From contig CAMAPK010000001.1 of NCBI GenBank assembly GCA_945860135.1, positions 124,001 through 188,000 of the forward strand: a stretch of 64,000 bases of DNA. Reading direction: 5' to 3'. Position numbers and translations under genes: made by a program. This document shows, piece after piece, positions 31,100 through 40,511 of the stretch. Numbering within the stretch: the stretch's first letter is position 1; each line of letters starts with the position of its first letter. A model generated the notes under the pieces. It was given only the letters and a program-made list of their open reading frames with translations, was not told where the DNA came from and searched no databases. The DNA is from Nitrosovibrio sp. Nv4. GTDB taxonomy: Bacteria; Pseudomonadota; Gammaproteobacteria; Burkholderiales; Nitrosomonadaceae.

Positions 31100-32164
31100 A
31101 TGGCACTCGTATCATTGCGGCAACTATTGGATCATGCAGCGGAAAATGGCTATGGCCTGCCCGCTTTCAATGTGAACAACCTGGAGCAGATTCAGGCCAT
31201 CATGCAGGCAGCAGATGAGTGCAACAGCCCGGTGATCATGCAGGGTTCCGCCGGCGCGCGCAAATACGCCGGCGAAGCCTTCCTGCGCCACCTGATCGCG
31301 GCGGCGGTGGAAGCTTACCCGCATATCCCCATCGTCATGCACCAGGACCATGGCGCATCCCCACCGGTATGCATCAACGCCATCCGCAGCGGATTTTCCA
31401 GTGTCATGATGGACGGTTCGCTGGAAGCTGATGCCAAGACGCCATCATCCTACGAATACAACGTCGAAGTCACTGCCAAGGTGGTGGAGATGTCGCATGC
31501 CGTCGGCGTTTCTGTCGAGGGTGAACTGGGCTGCCTGGGCTCACTCGAATCTGGTATGGGTGAAGCAGAAGACGGCCACGGTGCCGAAGGCAAGCTGTCC
31601 CATGACCAATTGCTGACCGACCCGGAGCAGGCCGCCGACTTCGTCAAGCAAACCGGCGTGGATGCGCTGGCCATTGCCATCGGCACCTCGCACGGCGCTT
31701 ATAAATTCACGCGCAAGCCCACCGGCGACATACTCGCCATCGAGCGCATCAAGCAGATACACCAGCGCATCCCCAATACCCATCTGGTGATGCATGGTTC
31801 CAGTTCCGTGCCGCAGGAATGGCTCGACATCATCCGCGAATTTGGCGGTGAAATGAAAGAGACCTATGGTGTGCCGGTGGAAGAAATCCAGGAAGGCATC
31901 AAGCATGGCGTGCGCAAGATCAATATCGATACCGACATCCGTCTCGCCATGACCGGTGCAGTCCGCCGCCACTTGGCCAAGAATAAGAGCGAGTTCGATC
32001 CGCGCAAATTTCTCAAGGATGCAACCGCCGCCGCCAGGGACATCTGCAAAGCGCGTTTCGAGGCATTCGGCTGTGCCGGTCAGGCTGGCAAGATCAAGCC
32101 GATCATGCTGGATAACATGGCGACCAGATACGCCAAGGGCGAATTGAGAGCCGTCATCAAGTAA
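31100..32164 (+). CDS. fba: Fructose-bisphosphate aldolase, class II
   Basis: A zinc-dependent class II aldolase; in the Calvin cycle it makes fructose- and sedoheptulose-bisphosphate. The 354-residue protein has [17 protein letters not shown] near the N-terminus, the zinc-site segment [23 protein letters not shown], and GTSHGAYKF and VMHGSSSVP further on. The overall style is that of the CbbA (Calvin cycle) subtype. A GGAGGAGG ribosome site at 31087-31094 fixes the start. It closes the tkt-to-fba run and is followed by a strong terminator. Confidence 0.95.
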   Translation: MALVSLRQLLDHAAENGYGLPAFNVNNLEQIQAIMQAADECNSPVIMQGSAGARKYAGEAFLRHLIAAAVEAYPHIPIVMHQDHGASPPVCINAIRSGFSSVMMDGSLEADAKTPSSYEYNVEVTAKVVEMSHAVGVSVEGELGCLGSLESGMGEAEDGHGAEGKLSHDQLLTDPEQAADFVKQTGVDALAIAIGTSHGAYKFTRKPTGDILAIERIKQIHQRIPNTHLVMHGSSSVPQEWLDIIREFGGEMKETYGVPVEEIQEGIKHGVRKINIDTDIRLAMTGAVRRHLAKNKSEFDPRKFLKDATAAARDICKARFEAFGCAGQAGKIKPIMLDNMATRYAKGELRAVIK

Positions 32165-32185
32165 ACCCACAACGAGTCAGAGTAA

Positions 32186-32222
32186 ACAGAAAGGCAGCCC
32201 TGGTGGCTGCCTTTCTGTTTTC
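32186..32222 (+). terminator. Rho-independent terminator after fba
   Basis: A 14-bp perfect stem (32186-32199 with 32205-32218, ACAGAAAGGCAGCC against its complement) with a five-base loop is followed by a T run. It ends the central-carbon operon and sits between convergent genes. The stem's 5' arm begins with A-rich sequence, so it may also stop transcription arriving from the opposite strand. Confidence 0.92.
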
Positions 32223-32258
32223 CGCAAATGCGAATAGCTGTGAGACCGTTCAGCGCCG

Positions 32259-33806
32259 CTACCAGAACGGCCTGGTTTTATTGAAACGTGCCCAAGCCTG
32301 CTCCAGTTCCAGCTTCGTCAGTGCAGCCCGGCTTGTGCTCCAACCCAAGACTATGCCGACCGCTTCCCGCTGACCATCTTCATCCCCGGCGATGGCCACT
32401 TCACTTAGCAGTTGTTTGGCATTGGCGGTATCGTTCATTGCCCCCAGAATATCTTGCAGCACGGACAAGGCGCGAAGGTAGCGCTTCGTTTCCCTGGGCG
32501 AATAAAACCCGGCGAAAAATTCAGCGGTATAGCGCTGTTTCTTGACGACAATACGCAGAGCATGCAATTCTGCCACACTGGAATTCGTCAGTTCCTTGCC
32601 ATATTTCTTCAATTGCCGGTGACGATGCGCCAGCAGGGCAGTGGCGAATTTCTTCACCGGCGCTTTGGCTCCGATTCCAGCCGGTTTAACTGATGCCGCG
32701 TCAGGCTGGCCGAGCCAGGCTTCTGCGCTTAACCAGGCGCCCAGCTGCAACATCGATTCCGCATAATGGGCAGATTCGGCGGCGCGGCGCGCGGCTTCAT
32801 TGTGCTGGTGGCACGATTGCTTGCACTTATCCTGTAGCGCCATCATCCCTGGATGATCGGGAAAGCTGGCGCAAACCGGGGCTAATGTTTCCGTCATAAA
32901 TACATCCCAATCGCGGGCTGGGCCGAATTGGCTGGTAAGCCATTTCAGTTCCTGTGCAACCGGAGCAAATGCATCCTTGGAAAATATTCTGGAAAAAATG
33001 CTCAGGGCCGAGCGCTGCCGCCGCAAGGCGACGCGCATCTGGTGCAGGTATTCGATGTCATGGCCTGCCAGCATACCGGTTTCGTTGCTATGCAAATGAT
33101 TGAGGCAATTCCAGCTGATGGCTGCGAAGGCCGCGCTCACACTCATTTCAGCATCAAGTTCGATTGGTGCAGCTTTAAGCGGCGGTGACTTGCCGTCGGG
33201 ATAAAGCAGGTAGCCGCGCTCCGCTTTGCTCGCATTCTCCAGCCTGAAGGGAATGCTGTGCAGCAACTCCAGCGCGAACTGAAACAGTTGTCCGGGGTTG
33301 CCGGATTTCAATTCCAGTTCGATTTCGCAAATTGGGGCACTGGCATCACCGGCAATGACTTGTCCCCGGTCGAGACAGAATTCCGCTTCACCGCCGTCGG
33401 CAAGCCGCAGCATGCGGATGCTGCGGGTGAACTCGGTGGTAAACACCGGTTGCAATCGCGCGCGCAGATCGGTGGCAGCAAACAACTTGATGAGAGCGGG
33501 ATCGGTGATTTTGGTGAAATCAAGGTGCGCTCTCAGCACCGGGGCTTCCCATTCATCGCGCTGATGCAACCCTGCTGCAACGCTGCCGCCACCCTTTATG
33601 GTCTGCACCCAGCGTTTGCCGCTGCGGCGCAAGCGTAGTGCAACGCCATGCCGCTTGAGATCAAAAGCGGGAGTGTCGTAATAGACGCTGTAGAGTTTCT
33701 GCGTGACCGGTCTGGAAATACTCGATGACTTCAGCAGCGGACTACGCTGCAGCCGTGCGACACAATCAGCCGGCAGACGCAACTTGAGTTCAGTTTCGGT
33801 AGGCAT
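32259..33806 (-). CDS. CYTH-CHAD domain protein (putative inorganic triphosphatase)
   Basis: A 515-residue two-domain protein. The N-terminal CYTH tunnel domain has the diagnostic ETELKLRL (the ExExK motif) and later charged strands (EIELELKSG, RLENASKAERGYLL). The C-terminal CHAD domain (residues about 225-500) is helical with conserved His/Arg/Lys (HQMRVALRRQRSALSIF; LHALRIVVKKQRYTAEFF), which binds polyphosphate. Members hydrolyse inorganic triphosphate and associate with polyphosphate granules. It lies 48 bases downstream of ppk on the same strand, which strongly supports a polyphosphate role. Cytoplasmic; no signal peptide. Confidence 0.9.
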   Translation of the reverse strand: MPTETELKLRLPADCVARLQRSPLLKSSSISRPVTQKLYSVYYDTPAFDLKRHGVALRLRRSGKRWVQTIKGGGSVAAGLHQRDEWEAPVLRAHLDFTKITDPALIKLFAATDLRARLQPVFTTEFTRSIRMLRLADGGEAEFCLDRGQVIAGDASAPICEIELELKSGNPGQLFQFALELLHSIPFRLENASKAERGYLLYPDGKSPPLKAAPIELDAEMSVSAAFAAISWNCLNHLHSNETGMLAGHDIEYLHQMRVALRRQRSALSIFSRIFSKDAFAPVAQELKWLTSQFGPARDWDVFMTETLAPVCASFPDHPGMMALQDKCKQSCHQHNEAARRAAESAHYAESMLQLGAWLSAEAWLGQPDAASVKPAGIGAKAPVKKFATALLAHRHRQLKKYGKELTNSSVAELHALRIVVKKQRYTAEFFAGFYSPRETKRYLRALSVLQDILGAMNDTANAKQLLSEVAIAGDEDGQREAVGIVLGWSTSRAALTKLELEQAWARFNKTRPFW

Positions 33807-33853
33807 GGCTGCAAAAGTTCCTTAGTATTATCCGCGTTACCCCATGCTCAACC

Positions 33854-35935
33854 TCAGTCCTGCTTTGCCGCTGCCAGCTCCATGAGCAGCGCTTCCTGGG
33901 CGCAGAGTTTCTTGCTGCTGCGGGCTGCTCTGAGGTGGTAATGACCGTCCGCATCCATTTCCCACGATTGACTGTTATCCTTGAGATAGGGATTCAGACC
34001 TTCGGCGAGTACGCGTTTTTTCAGCCGCGCATCCAGAACCGGAAAGCATATTTCGATGCGCCGGAAAAAATTGCGATCCATCCAGTCGGCACTGGAAAGA
34101 TAGATATCGTGGGCACCATCATTACGGAAATAGAAAATGCGGCTGTGCTCGAGGAAACGTCCGATCACCGACCGCACCCGGATATTTTCCGACAGTCCCG
34201 TGATGCCGGGACGCAAGGCGCACACACCACGCACAATCAGATCGATTTTCACCCCGGCAGCAGAAGCGGCGTAGAGTGCCCGGATGATTTGCGGCTCCAG
34301 CAACGCGTTCATTTTGGCGATGATACGCGCCGGTTTTCCGGCTTCGGCAATCTGCATCTCGTTGTTGATGGCCTTAAGTACCTGGCTGTGGAAGCTGAAT
34401 GGTGATTGCCAGAGATGTTTCAGTTTCCCGGCCTTGCCAAGACCGGTCAGTTGGATAAATACTTCATTCACATCGGCACAGATCTCTTCGTTGCAGGTGA
34501 ACAGGCCAAAATCAGTATAGAGCCGGGCCGTGCTGGGATGGTAGTTGCCGGTGCCCAAGTGCACATAGCGGCGTAGCTTATCTCCTTCACGCCGCACTAT
34601 CATCGCCATCTTGGTATGGGTTTTGTGACCCACTATGCCATACACCACATGCGCGCCGACTTCTTCCAGACGGCTGGCCCAGTTGATATTGGCTTCTTCG
34701 TCAAAACGTGCCAGCAGTTCCACCACTACCGTCACCTCCTTGCCTCTGCTTGCCGCAGCGATGAGCGCTTCCATTACCACCGAATCAGTGCCGGTACGAT
34801 AAACCGTCTGCTTGATGGCCACCACGCCGGGATCCGCCGCCGCCTGCTGGATGAAGTGGATCACCGGCTGGAACGATTGATACGGGTGGTGCAACAGGAT
34901 ATCGTTCTTGCGTATCATCTGAAAAATATCCGTGGCCTTCTTTTTCTGTAGCGTTGCCGGCAGGCCGGGAATGAAGGGTGGATATTTCAGATCAGGACGT
35001 TCAATACGATCCGGAACCTGCATCAACCGCACCAAATTTACCGGCCCCTCCACCTGATAGAAATCTTCACGAACCAGGTCAAACTGCTCCAGTAAAAAAT
35101 CCGCCATGCGCGGCGAGCAATTGTCCGCCACTTCCAGTCGCACGGCATTGCCAAAATGCCGCTGCGGCAATTCACCCTGCAGCGCAATGCGCAGGTTCTT
35201 GACTTCCTCCTCGTCGACGAACAGATCGCTATTGCGGGTGGCACGGAATTGATAGCAACCCAGCACATTCATGCCAGAGAATAGTTCACCAACATGGGCA
35301 TGCAGGATCGACGACAAGAATATGAAGTTGTACTCGCTGGTGCTGATTTCCCTCGGCAGCAGAATCACGCGTGGCAACACCCGTGGCGCCTGCACAATAG
35401 CTGCACCGGAACTACGCCCGAAAGCATCCTTGCCTTCCAATTCTACCGCAAAATTCAAACTCTTATTGAGCACGCGCGGGAAAGGGTGTGATGGATCAAG
35501 GCCGATGGGAGTCAGTACCGGCATCAATTCGCGAAAGAAAAAAACCTTGATCCATTCACGCTGGATGTCATTCCAGGCAGCGCGACGCAGGAAGTTGATG
35601 CCTTCGCTTGCCAACCCTGGCAGAATGTCCTCATTCAGCAACTGATACTGGCGTGCCACCAGCAGGTGAGTCTGCTCGGAGACCAGCTTGAACACTTGGC
35701 GTGGCACCATGCCGTCAGGTGCAAAGCCGGGTGCGCCCAGCTTGATCTGCTCCTTCAGTCCGGCAACACGAATCTCGAAAAACTCATCAAGATTACTGCT
35801 GACTATGCACAAGAACCGCAGCCGTTCCAGCAGCGGATTGTCCCTGTTCTCGGCTTGGGCAAGCACCCGCCGGTTGAACTCGATCTGGCCGAGTTCGCGG
35901 TTGAGAAATAGACTGGAAGTGGGAAGTTTGATCAT
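33854..35935 (-). CDS. ppk: Polyphosphate kinase 1
   Basis: Reversibly polymerises the ATP gamma-phosphate into polyphosphate. The 693-residue protein has the N-terminal segment FLNRELGQIEFNRRVL, LLHHPYQSF, and the two histidine-bearing phospholipase-D-like motifs: HTKMAMIVRREG with the nearby HLGTGNYHP, and the C-terminal LSSADWMDRNFFRRIEICFPV. The length is normal. It precedes the CYTH-CHAD gene in the same orientation. yggX lies about 90 bases upstream, also leftward, and may be in the same transcript. Confidence 0.95.
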   Translation of the reverse strand: MIKLPTSSLFLNRELGQIEFNRRVLAQAENRDNPLLERLRFLCIVSSNLDEFFEIRVAGLKEQIKLGAPGFAPDGMVPRQVFKLVSEQTHLLVARQYQLLNEDILPGLASEGINFLRRAAWNDIQREWIKVFFFRELMPVLTPIGLDPSHPFPRVLNKSLNFAVELEGKDAFGRSSGAAIVQAPRVLPRVILLPREISTSEYNFIFLSSILHAHVGELFSGMNVLGCYQFRATRNSDLFVDEEEVKNLRIALQGELPQRHFGNAVRLEVADNCSPRMADFLLEQFDLVREDFYQVEGPVNLVRLMQVPDRIERPDLKYPPFIPGLPATLQKKKATDIFQMIRKNDILLHHPYQSFQPVIHFIQQAAADPGVVAIKQTVYRTGTDSVVMEALIAAASRGKEVTVVVELLARFDEEANINWASRLEEVGAHVVYGIVGHKTHTKMAMIVRREGDKLRRYVHLGTGNYHPSTARLYTDFGLFTCNEEICADVNEVFIQLTGLGKAGKLKHLWQSPFSFHSQVLKAINNEMQIAEAGKPARIIAKMNALLEPQIIRALYAASAAGVKIDLIVRGVCALRPGITGLSENIRVRSVIGRFLEHSRIFYFRNDGAHDIYLSSADWMDRNFFRRIEICFPVLDARLKKRVLAEGLNPYLKDNSQSWEMDADGHYHLRAARSSKKLCAQEALLMELAAAKQD

Positions 35936-36028
35936 GAAAGGCAGGCTAGGTTACACACCTTGGGTTGCTCGCAAGTATCGCGCTTCCCGCAGACTGCAGC
36001 GGAAGACGCCTTATTTTTTGGCTTTGCT

Positions 36029-36301
36029 TTACTGCGTTGGCGGCACATAGCCCATAGGCTTCTCCGCTCCGCTGTCAAAAAAATTTGCCTCCAGTTGCTC
36101 CGCCAGATATTTGCGTGCCTTGATATCAGACAGATTCAGGCGATATTCATTGACCAGCATGGTCTGGTGTGTGAGCCACCCGGCCCAGGCCTCTTTCGAT
36201 ACGTTTTCAAAAATGCGCTTGCCCAGTTCGCCCGGATAGGGTGGAAAATCCAGCCCTTCCGCTTCGTGTCCGAGCTTGACGCATTTGACGATTCTTGCCA
36301 T
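36029..36301 (-). CDS. yggX: Fe(2+)-trafficking / oxidative damage protein YggX
   Basis: A 90-residue cytoplasmic protein of the YggX family, tied to protection of iron-sulfur clusters and iron handling. The N-terminal [11 protein letters not shown] (with the reactive Cys7), [19 protein letters not shown] and W[17 protein letters not shown] match the family closely. A GGAGAAG ribosome site sits just upstream. It stands alone ahead of ppk; in E. coli it is beside mutY, a context not seen here. Confidence 0.93.
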   Translation of the reverse strand: MARIVKCVKLGHEAEGLDFPPYPGELGKRIFENVSKEAWAGWLTHQTMLVNEYRLNLSDIKARKYLAEQLEANFFDSGAEKPMGYVPPTQ

Positions 36302-36542
36302 TTAATCTTCTCCAACCGGAGTAACAGGGAAAGCTACGACTCCATTATGGCCATTCTCACCAGTCAAGTAAACTGTCGGCTTGAATACTCGCGCATTACA
36401 GAACTCTGCATACAATATGTAGACGTTGGATTGAACAGATAATTGCCGCAAAGACGACCCTGGTCGACCAGTCCGCGCCATCATCAGCATAAAATCAGAT
36501 ACTGGTGCACTCACTGATTGCACTCACCAGATCCTTCTGTGA

Positions 36543-38381
36543 TTAGTGCTCTCGCCGTTCGACGAACAGACTGTTTCCAACCATTTGTTTTGCTTGATGC
36601 TTGGCAGTTACTGTAGCAGTCGAAATTTCATGGTGCGAGCTAAATCTTCCTGGACTCACCAGGACTGCGCCGATGGAAAGTGTAACAAGGGAATGAAACA
36701 CGTTCTGCCCCTTGCGGTCCATCGAAAAATATCCGCCTTGGGCGTAATGTTCCGGCTTGAAAAACGGTACGATCTCGCGCGCAAAGTTCGTCAGCACATC
36801 ACGGCAACGAAGCTCCCAGTCATGACTTTGGAACAAAATGATGAAATCATCTCCACCGATATGCCCGACAAAATCCTGCTCCACGTCGCACGCATGTAAC
36901 AAAATATTGCCGGTAGCCTGAATGACTTCATCGCCTTTGCGGTAGCCGTAAATATCATTGTATGGTTTGAATGCATCCAGGTCGAAATAGCAAACGCAAA
37001 ACCCAACCTGATTTTCCAGCAAGCGGTCAATGTGCTCGTCAATCGGCACATTACCCGGCAACAGGGTGAGCGGGTTGGCATAGCGCGCTGCACTGATCTG
37101 CATCTGGGTAATTTCGCGCATCAGGTCGTGACCCGTGCCGATGCCGAGGTATTCATCCTGGTCAGTGATGATGAAGCCGTTCGACAAATGACGTTGCCCA
37201 GCGGCAACCACTGCATTACTCAAATCCTGCAGACTGATGTGCTTATCCACCACTAAAGGCGATGAATCCATGAATTGAGTGCAGGATTTCTTGCCATACA
37301 GTTCCCGCCGGTAAGGCCGTGCAAAACCGTCAATCAACGTATTGCGGTTGATTAGCCCGAGCGGTACACCCTGCTTGACTACCGGCAGGGACTCCAGGGT
37401 CGGCTCCTCGCTGAAGCGGCGATAGACCGCATCGTTATCCATTTTCGGTGTGACGGGGATCACCGAAATCAGCAGCTTCATGGCAGATAAAGTTTTCTTG
37501 ACGGCCATACTGTTTCGGGGATAAACCGAAATGCCATTTTGACGCAGGCTGCTAGTGGCGTCTGTCGAGACGACGGTAGTGGGAATGGCATTGGGGCGGG
37601 CAATGTAATAACCTTGCCCGAAAATGATACTAAGATCCTTAATTATCATAAACTCGGCATGAGTTTCGATGCCTTCCGCAATTATCTGGGTGCTCGAATT
37701 TTCCGCGATTTGCTGGATGGATCGCACAAACTGTAATTTGACAGGATCCTGGTTGATGTTCTGGATGAAGTGCTGATCAATTTTAACGTATTCTGGCCTC
37801 AGTTCGGACCACAGGCGCAGACTGGAGAATCCCTCACCCAAATCGTCAATGGCGATTTCCAGTCCCATCGAGCGATAATACCGCGCGGCTTCGAGCAGCT
37901 TGAGGTAGTCGTAGGTGGGCTGATTTTCAGTCAATTCGATTACAACCCGGCGCGGATCCAAGCCAATCGAGCGCATGTAATTCAGAATCTCTCCGCTCCT
38001 GAAGTCTGGGTCGAGCAGACACTCTGGGCTTACGTTCAGGAACAGCTTGCCGACGAGCTTTAGCTGGACGAAAGCATCCAGCGTGGCTTGGCGGCACAGT
38101 CGCTCCACTTTCGGCATCAACCCAAATTGCCCAGCGGCTTTAAACAGGCAGAACGGTGAATGTAGCGGGCTGTCGGACGGTCCGCGTATCAACCCTTCGT
38201 AACCGACGATCTCGCCCGCGGCCATCGCAATGATTGGCTGGAAATTAGCGGTCAGCCGACGCTTCTCGATAATTTCAACGAGTAGCGGAAGTAATTCGCT
38301 GCGATTGGGCTCAGGCATTGTTAGGGCGCAGCATTCCGCCAGTCCATCCGCTGAAACTTTCTTTGCACCTGCCGCCATCAA
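36543..38381 (-). CDS. EAL-CBS-GGDEF cyclic-di-GMP signalling protein
   Basis: A 612-residue cytoplasmic regulator. It has an N-terminal EAL phosphodiesterase domain (residues about 35-275), a CBS-pair region (about 300-430) and a C-terminal GGDEF domain (about 455-610). The EAL motif reads EGLIR, but the catalytic acidic and Asn residues are present (LNVSPE, IELTEN, AIDDLGEGFSS, YVKID, AEGIET), so phosphodiesterase activity is plausible. The cyclase signature reads GGDDF, not GGDEF or GGEEF, which raises doubt about cyclase activity. The order EAL first, GGDEF last, with CBS between, is a recognised type that may sense nucleotides. No membrane segments, and no operon partner. Confidence 0.85.
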   Translation of the reverse strand: MMAAGAKKVSADGLAECCALTMPEPNRSELLPLLVEIIEKRRLTANFQPIIAMAAGEIVGYEGLIRGPSDSPLHSPFCLFKAAGQFGLMPKVERLCRQATLDAFVQLKLVGKLFLNVSPECLLDPDFRSGEILNYMRSIGLDPRRVVIELTENQPTYDYLKLLEAARYYRSMGLEIAIDDLGEGFSSLRLWSELRPEYVKIDQHFIQNINQDPVKLQFVRSIQQIAENSSTQIIAEGIETHAEFMIIKDLSIIFGQGYYIARPNAIPTTVVSTDATSSLRQNGISVYPRNSMAVKKTLSAMKLLISVIPVTPKMDNDAVYRRFSEEPTLESLPVVKQGVPLGLINRNTLIDGFARPYRRELYGKKSCTQFMDSSPLVVDKHISLQDLSNAVVAAGQRHLSNGFIITDQDEYLGIGTGHDLMREITQMQISAARYANPLTLLPGNVPIDEHIDRLLENQVGFCVCYFDLDAFKPYNDIYGYRKGDEVIQATGNILLHACDVEQDFVGHIGGDDFIILFQSHDWELRCRDVLTNFAREIVPFFKPEHYAQGGYFSMDRKGQNVFHSLVTLSIGAVLVSPGRFSSHHEISTATVTAKHQAKQMVGNSLFVERREH

Positions 38382-38443
38382 GTATCTCCTAGTCTGAAAT
38401 CAGGTCGACAGCATGAAGTATAGAGAAGCAAGATGAATAAATT

Positions 38444-38677
38444 ATGACAGCCTGGTGCAGAATGGAAGAGGCATGCAAATGCAGTAACTGGGGTGTTGGT
38501 GCCGGTTATTTGTTGACTATTTTGACGCCCGCTACTGTGGGGGCTACTGCTTTAATCCCTGGCCCGGGTGCATTATCCGCCGCCAGTGGTATCGGCACTG
38601 GTTCCGTTGTAATTTTTGTTTTAATGGTGGTTCCACCGTTAGTCGTCATGCTTCGCCCCAAATCAAGGAACCGCTGA
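38444..38677 (+). CDS. Doubtful small hydrophobic open frame
   Basis: A 77-codon frame with two hydrophobic stretches (VGAGYLLTILTPATVGATAL and GSVVIFVLMVVPPLVVML). Its stop lies inside the 22-bp palindrome at 38665-38712. No ribosome site precedes it and no family is recognised; a short minus-strand frame overlaps it. It may be chance. The rest of 38382-38718 holds nothing else except the palindrome. Confidence 0.2.
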   Translation: MTAWCRMEEACKCSNWGVGAGYLLTILTPATVGATALIPGPGALSAASGIGTGSVVIFVLMVVPPLVVMLRPKSRNR

Positions 38678-38712
38678 ACAAATCCCACGCGGGATTTGTT
38701 CAGCGGTTCCTT
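38665..38712. repeat. 22-bp perfect palindrome (long hairpin)
   Basis: AAGGAACCGCTGAACAAATC plus two further bases (38665-38686) pairs perfectly with 38691-38712 around the four-base loop ACGC. It lies directly after the lipoprotein gene's stop on the minus strand and could act as its terminator, though no T run follows. The arm GGAACCGCTGAACAA resembles transposon end sequences, so it may be two IS ends placed head to head. That origin is a guess. Confidence 0.75.
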
Positions 38713-38718
38713 AGTAGA

Positions 38719-39924
38719 TTACTTGGCGATGGTGATGCTTGGTACGCCAGTACGCGGCATTTCGGTGATGGTCATTTGAAACAAGAGGTGCAATAACTGG
38801 AAAGCATCCCGGTTCCAGCGGGCGAGCGGCCCTGTGGTGTTTACTGCATAGTACCGGTCATTCCGGCGAATTGAGAGATCAGCTTTCGGGAGGGGCGATT
38901 CCGACACGACCAGTTCCATCGTAAGGTCAGGGTTTTCGTTTCCGAGGATGGGTGGGGTGCGCGGGTCTTTTTCGACATGAAACCCCGGTTCTTCTCCAAG
39001 AGCTTTTCCGAGGAAACCGAGAATCGAGTGGAAGCTCCTGAGCCGGAAAACCCCTCTCATGGGCCATTCCCCTCCGTAACTGTCGGGGCGGATATCGAAG
39101 GCAACATCGCTGGCATTCAAATCTGCCACCAGGTCGTTCAACTGCGCTCGCTCTTCGGCGGATAGCGTATTGGGATCATAGTTGGTGATGAGGATCGGTC
39201 CGGGCACATGTTTACGGAGCGTATAGGTATTGTCTTGCTGGTTATAAAGCACAGCAAACTCTTTCTGCAGGGCCTGAAAGCCCTCTGTTGCAATCGAGCT
39301 GGCAGGAATGGTCCAAGTGCTTACGAGGGGAAGCGGTTCGGCGTAAAGCTGATTTTGATCTTGAATGGCCGAAAGGTGCAACACCACGCGACGAAACATC
39401 GTGTAACCGGGTCGATCCAATGGGCTGTTGCGATAAGCGCCTTGCTGTTCAGAGTGCTGCAAGCGTACTTCCTGCGCCATCATCCGTAACAAAAGATCGA
39501 CATCAAAGCGTTGACGGAGCAACAGGGTAAGCTTGCTTTGCGGAAACGGCGTGAGGAGCCGCTTGGTGAATTCTTCCCCTTCGATCGGGACGATGCTGAT
39601 GGTGGGGTTTTCCGAAACGCTCCCGCCGAATACTGGCATCATTGTTGCCCCGGCGAGTCCCCCTAGCGCAGGCATGGCCCCTGCATTCGCTTGAAAATTG
39701 AATGTCGCTGCGATATTTGAAACCCCGGTGAAATGAATGGGCTGACGGTGATGAGCGCGGACGATATTGATCAGTAGTTGTTGAGACCCAGCGTCGGTGA
39801 CGGCTTCATCATAAGCTATGACCGCGCGGTTGAGCGCCATGGGCGATACACAACCGGAGAGTACGAACAAGGCCAAGAGGCACAGCGGCAAGCGCAGTGA
39901 ACATAGAGAGTGAAGGATGTTCAT
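38719..39924 (-). CDS. Lipoprotein of unknown function
   Basis: A 401-residue protein with a lipobox: hydrophobic leader ending in LFVLSGC (lipidated Cys near residue 25), followed by a periplasmic or outer-membrane body. A short Gly/Ala/Met-rich stretch (residues about 80-105) stands out; otherwise no domain is recognised. ATG 39924 is preferred over 39939 because a GGAAG ribosome site lies about eight bases upstream. It sits in a patch of remnants between the c-di-GMP gene and phoU, has no intact partners and ends at the long palindrome. Probably accessory. Confidence 0.75.
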   Translation of the reverse strand: MNILHSLCSLRLPLCLLALFVLSGCVSPMALNRAVIAYDEAVTDAGSQQLLINIVRAHHRQPIHFTGVSNIAATFNFQANAGAMPALGGLAGATMMPVFGGSVSENPTISIVPIEGEEFTKRLLTPFPQSKLTLLLRQRFDVDLLLRMMAQEVRLQHSEQQGAYRNSPLDRPGYTMFRRVVLHLSAIQDQNQLYAEPLPLVSTWTIPASSIATEGFQALQKEFAVLYNQQDNTYTLRKHVPGPILITNYDPNTLSAEERAQLNDLVADLNASDVAFDIRPDSYGGEWPMRGVFRLRSFHSILGFLGKALGEEPGFHVEKDPRTPPILGNENPDLTMELVVSESPLPKADLSIRRNDRYYAVNTTGPLARWNRDAFQLLHLLFQMTITEMPRTGVPSITIAK

Positions 39925-40091
39925 GTGCCGTACTTCCATTTGGAAAAGTTGAGCAGGACTGCAGTGAGGGCAACCACACGCATTCGGCTAGGACTAGGAG
40001 AAGAGTCCGGCCAACTCTGCAATGCTATCATCTAGCCCCTTCGCGATGCAATCGCACAACTTGCTTGCCCGTTCGTACAACCGCTCCAATA

Positions 40092-40318
40092 TTACCCTCT
40101 TAAACTCGATGTATTATTGTCTTGGCTGAAGGGGCCGCTGTAGTGATGGCTTTCTCTTCTCTTCTTGATCCAGCATGCATCCACATCCTTCGGGTGAAAT
40201 TTGGACTGCGTTGATTTTTCTTGCCGGGCTGTCGGCGTTACACCTGTCTTGGTTTGGGTACCCCTCTCCTGGCTGCTGTGTAATCTGGAAACTTCGACAA
40301 AAGTGGCATCGACCATTA
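40092..40318 (-). pseudogene. IS5-family transposase fragment
   Basis: Within the longer frame, the residues MVDATFVEVSR ... KTGVTPTARQE ... KDVDACWIKKRRESHHY follow the order of IS5-group transposases (VDATFVEVPRQRNSREE ... KAGETP ... QKDVDARWTKKN-x-x-HYGYKNH). The catalytic DDE core is otherwise missing and the match stops after HHY. It is a remnant, not a functional element. No clear terminal inverted repeats were identified at its edges. Confidence 0.65.
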
Positions 40319-40511
40319 TTGGGTCCACCCAGGCTGCGTGGCCTTGCGTCACTGGCTGACCAGGGATTTTGTTTGGATCAAACCTGCCCTGGGGATGTTT
40401 TTTTCCGGGACGCACCGGCTTTCCGTTCCTCTGAGCAATCGATACATAGAATCCCAAAAACACAATGATGACGAGATTGAGATAGATAAGCATCATGTAA
40501 GATCCGCTCAT
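40092..40511 (-). CDS. Small membrane protein fused to transposase remnant
   Basis: A 139-codon frame. The first ~35 residues form one membrane helix with a basic tail (MLIYLNLVIIVFLGFYVSIA then QRNGKPVRPGKKH). From about residue 66 it reads as an IS5-type transposase fragment (MVDATFVEVSR). The start overlaps the stop of a 30-codon upstream frame by ATGA, suggesting a former small operon whose second gene has been altered by insertion-sequence decay. Function unknown. Confidence 0.45.
   Translation of the reverse strand: MSGSYMMLIYLNLVIIVFLGFYVSIAQRNGKPVRPGKKHPQGRFDPNKIPGQPVTQGHAAWVDPIMVDATFVEVSRLHSSQERGTQTKTGVTPTARQEKSTQSKFHPKDVDACWIKKRRESHHYSGPFSQDNNTSSLRG

Noticed and set aside
36302-36523. 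73-codon minus-strand frame upstream of yggX
   Set aside because: No ribosome site or recognisable composition, and it occupies the expected promoter region of yggX.
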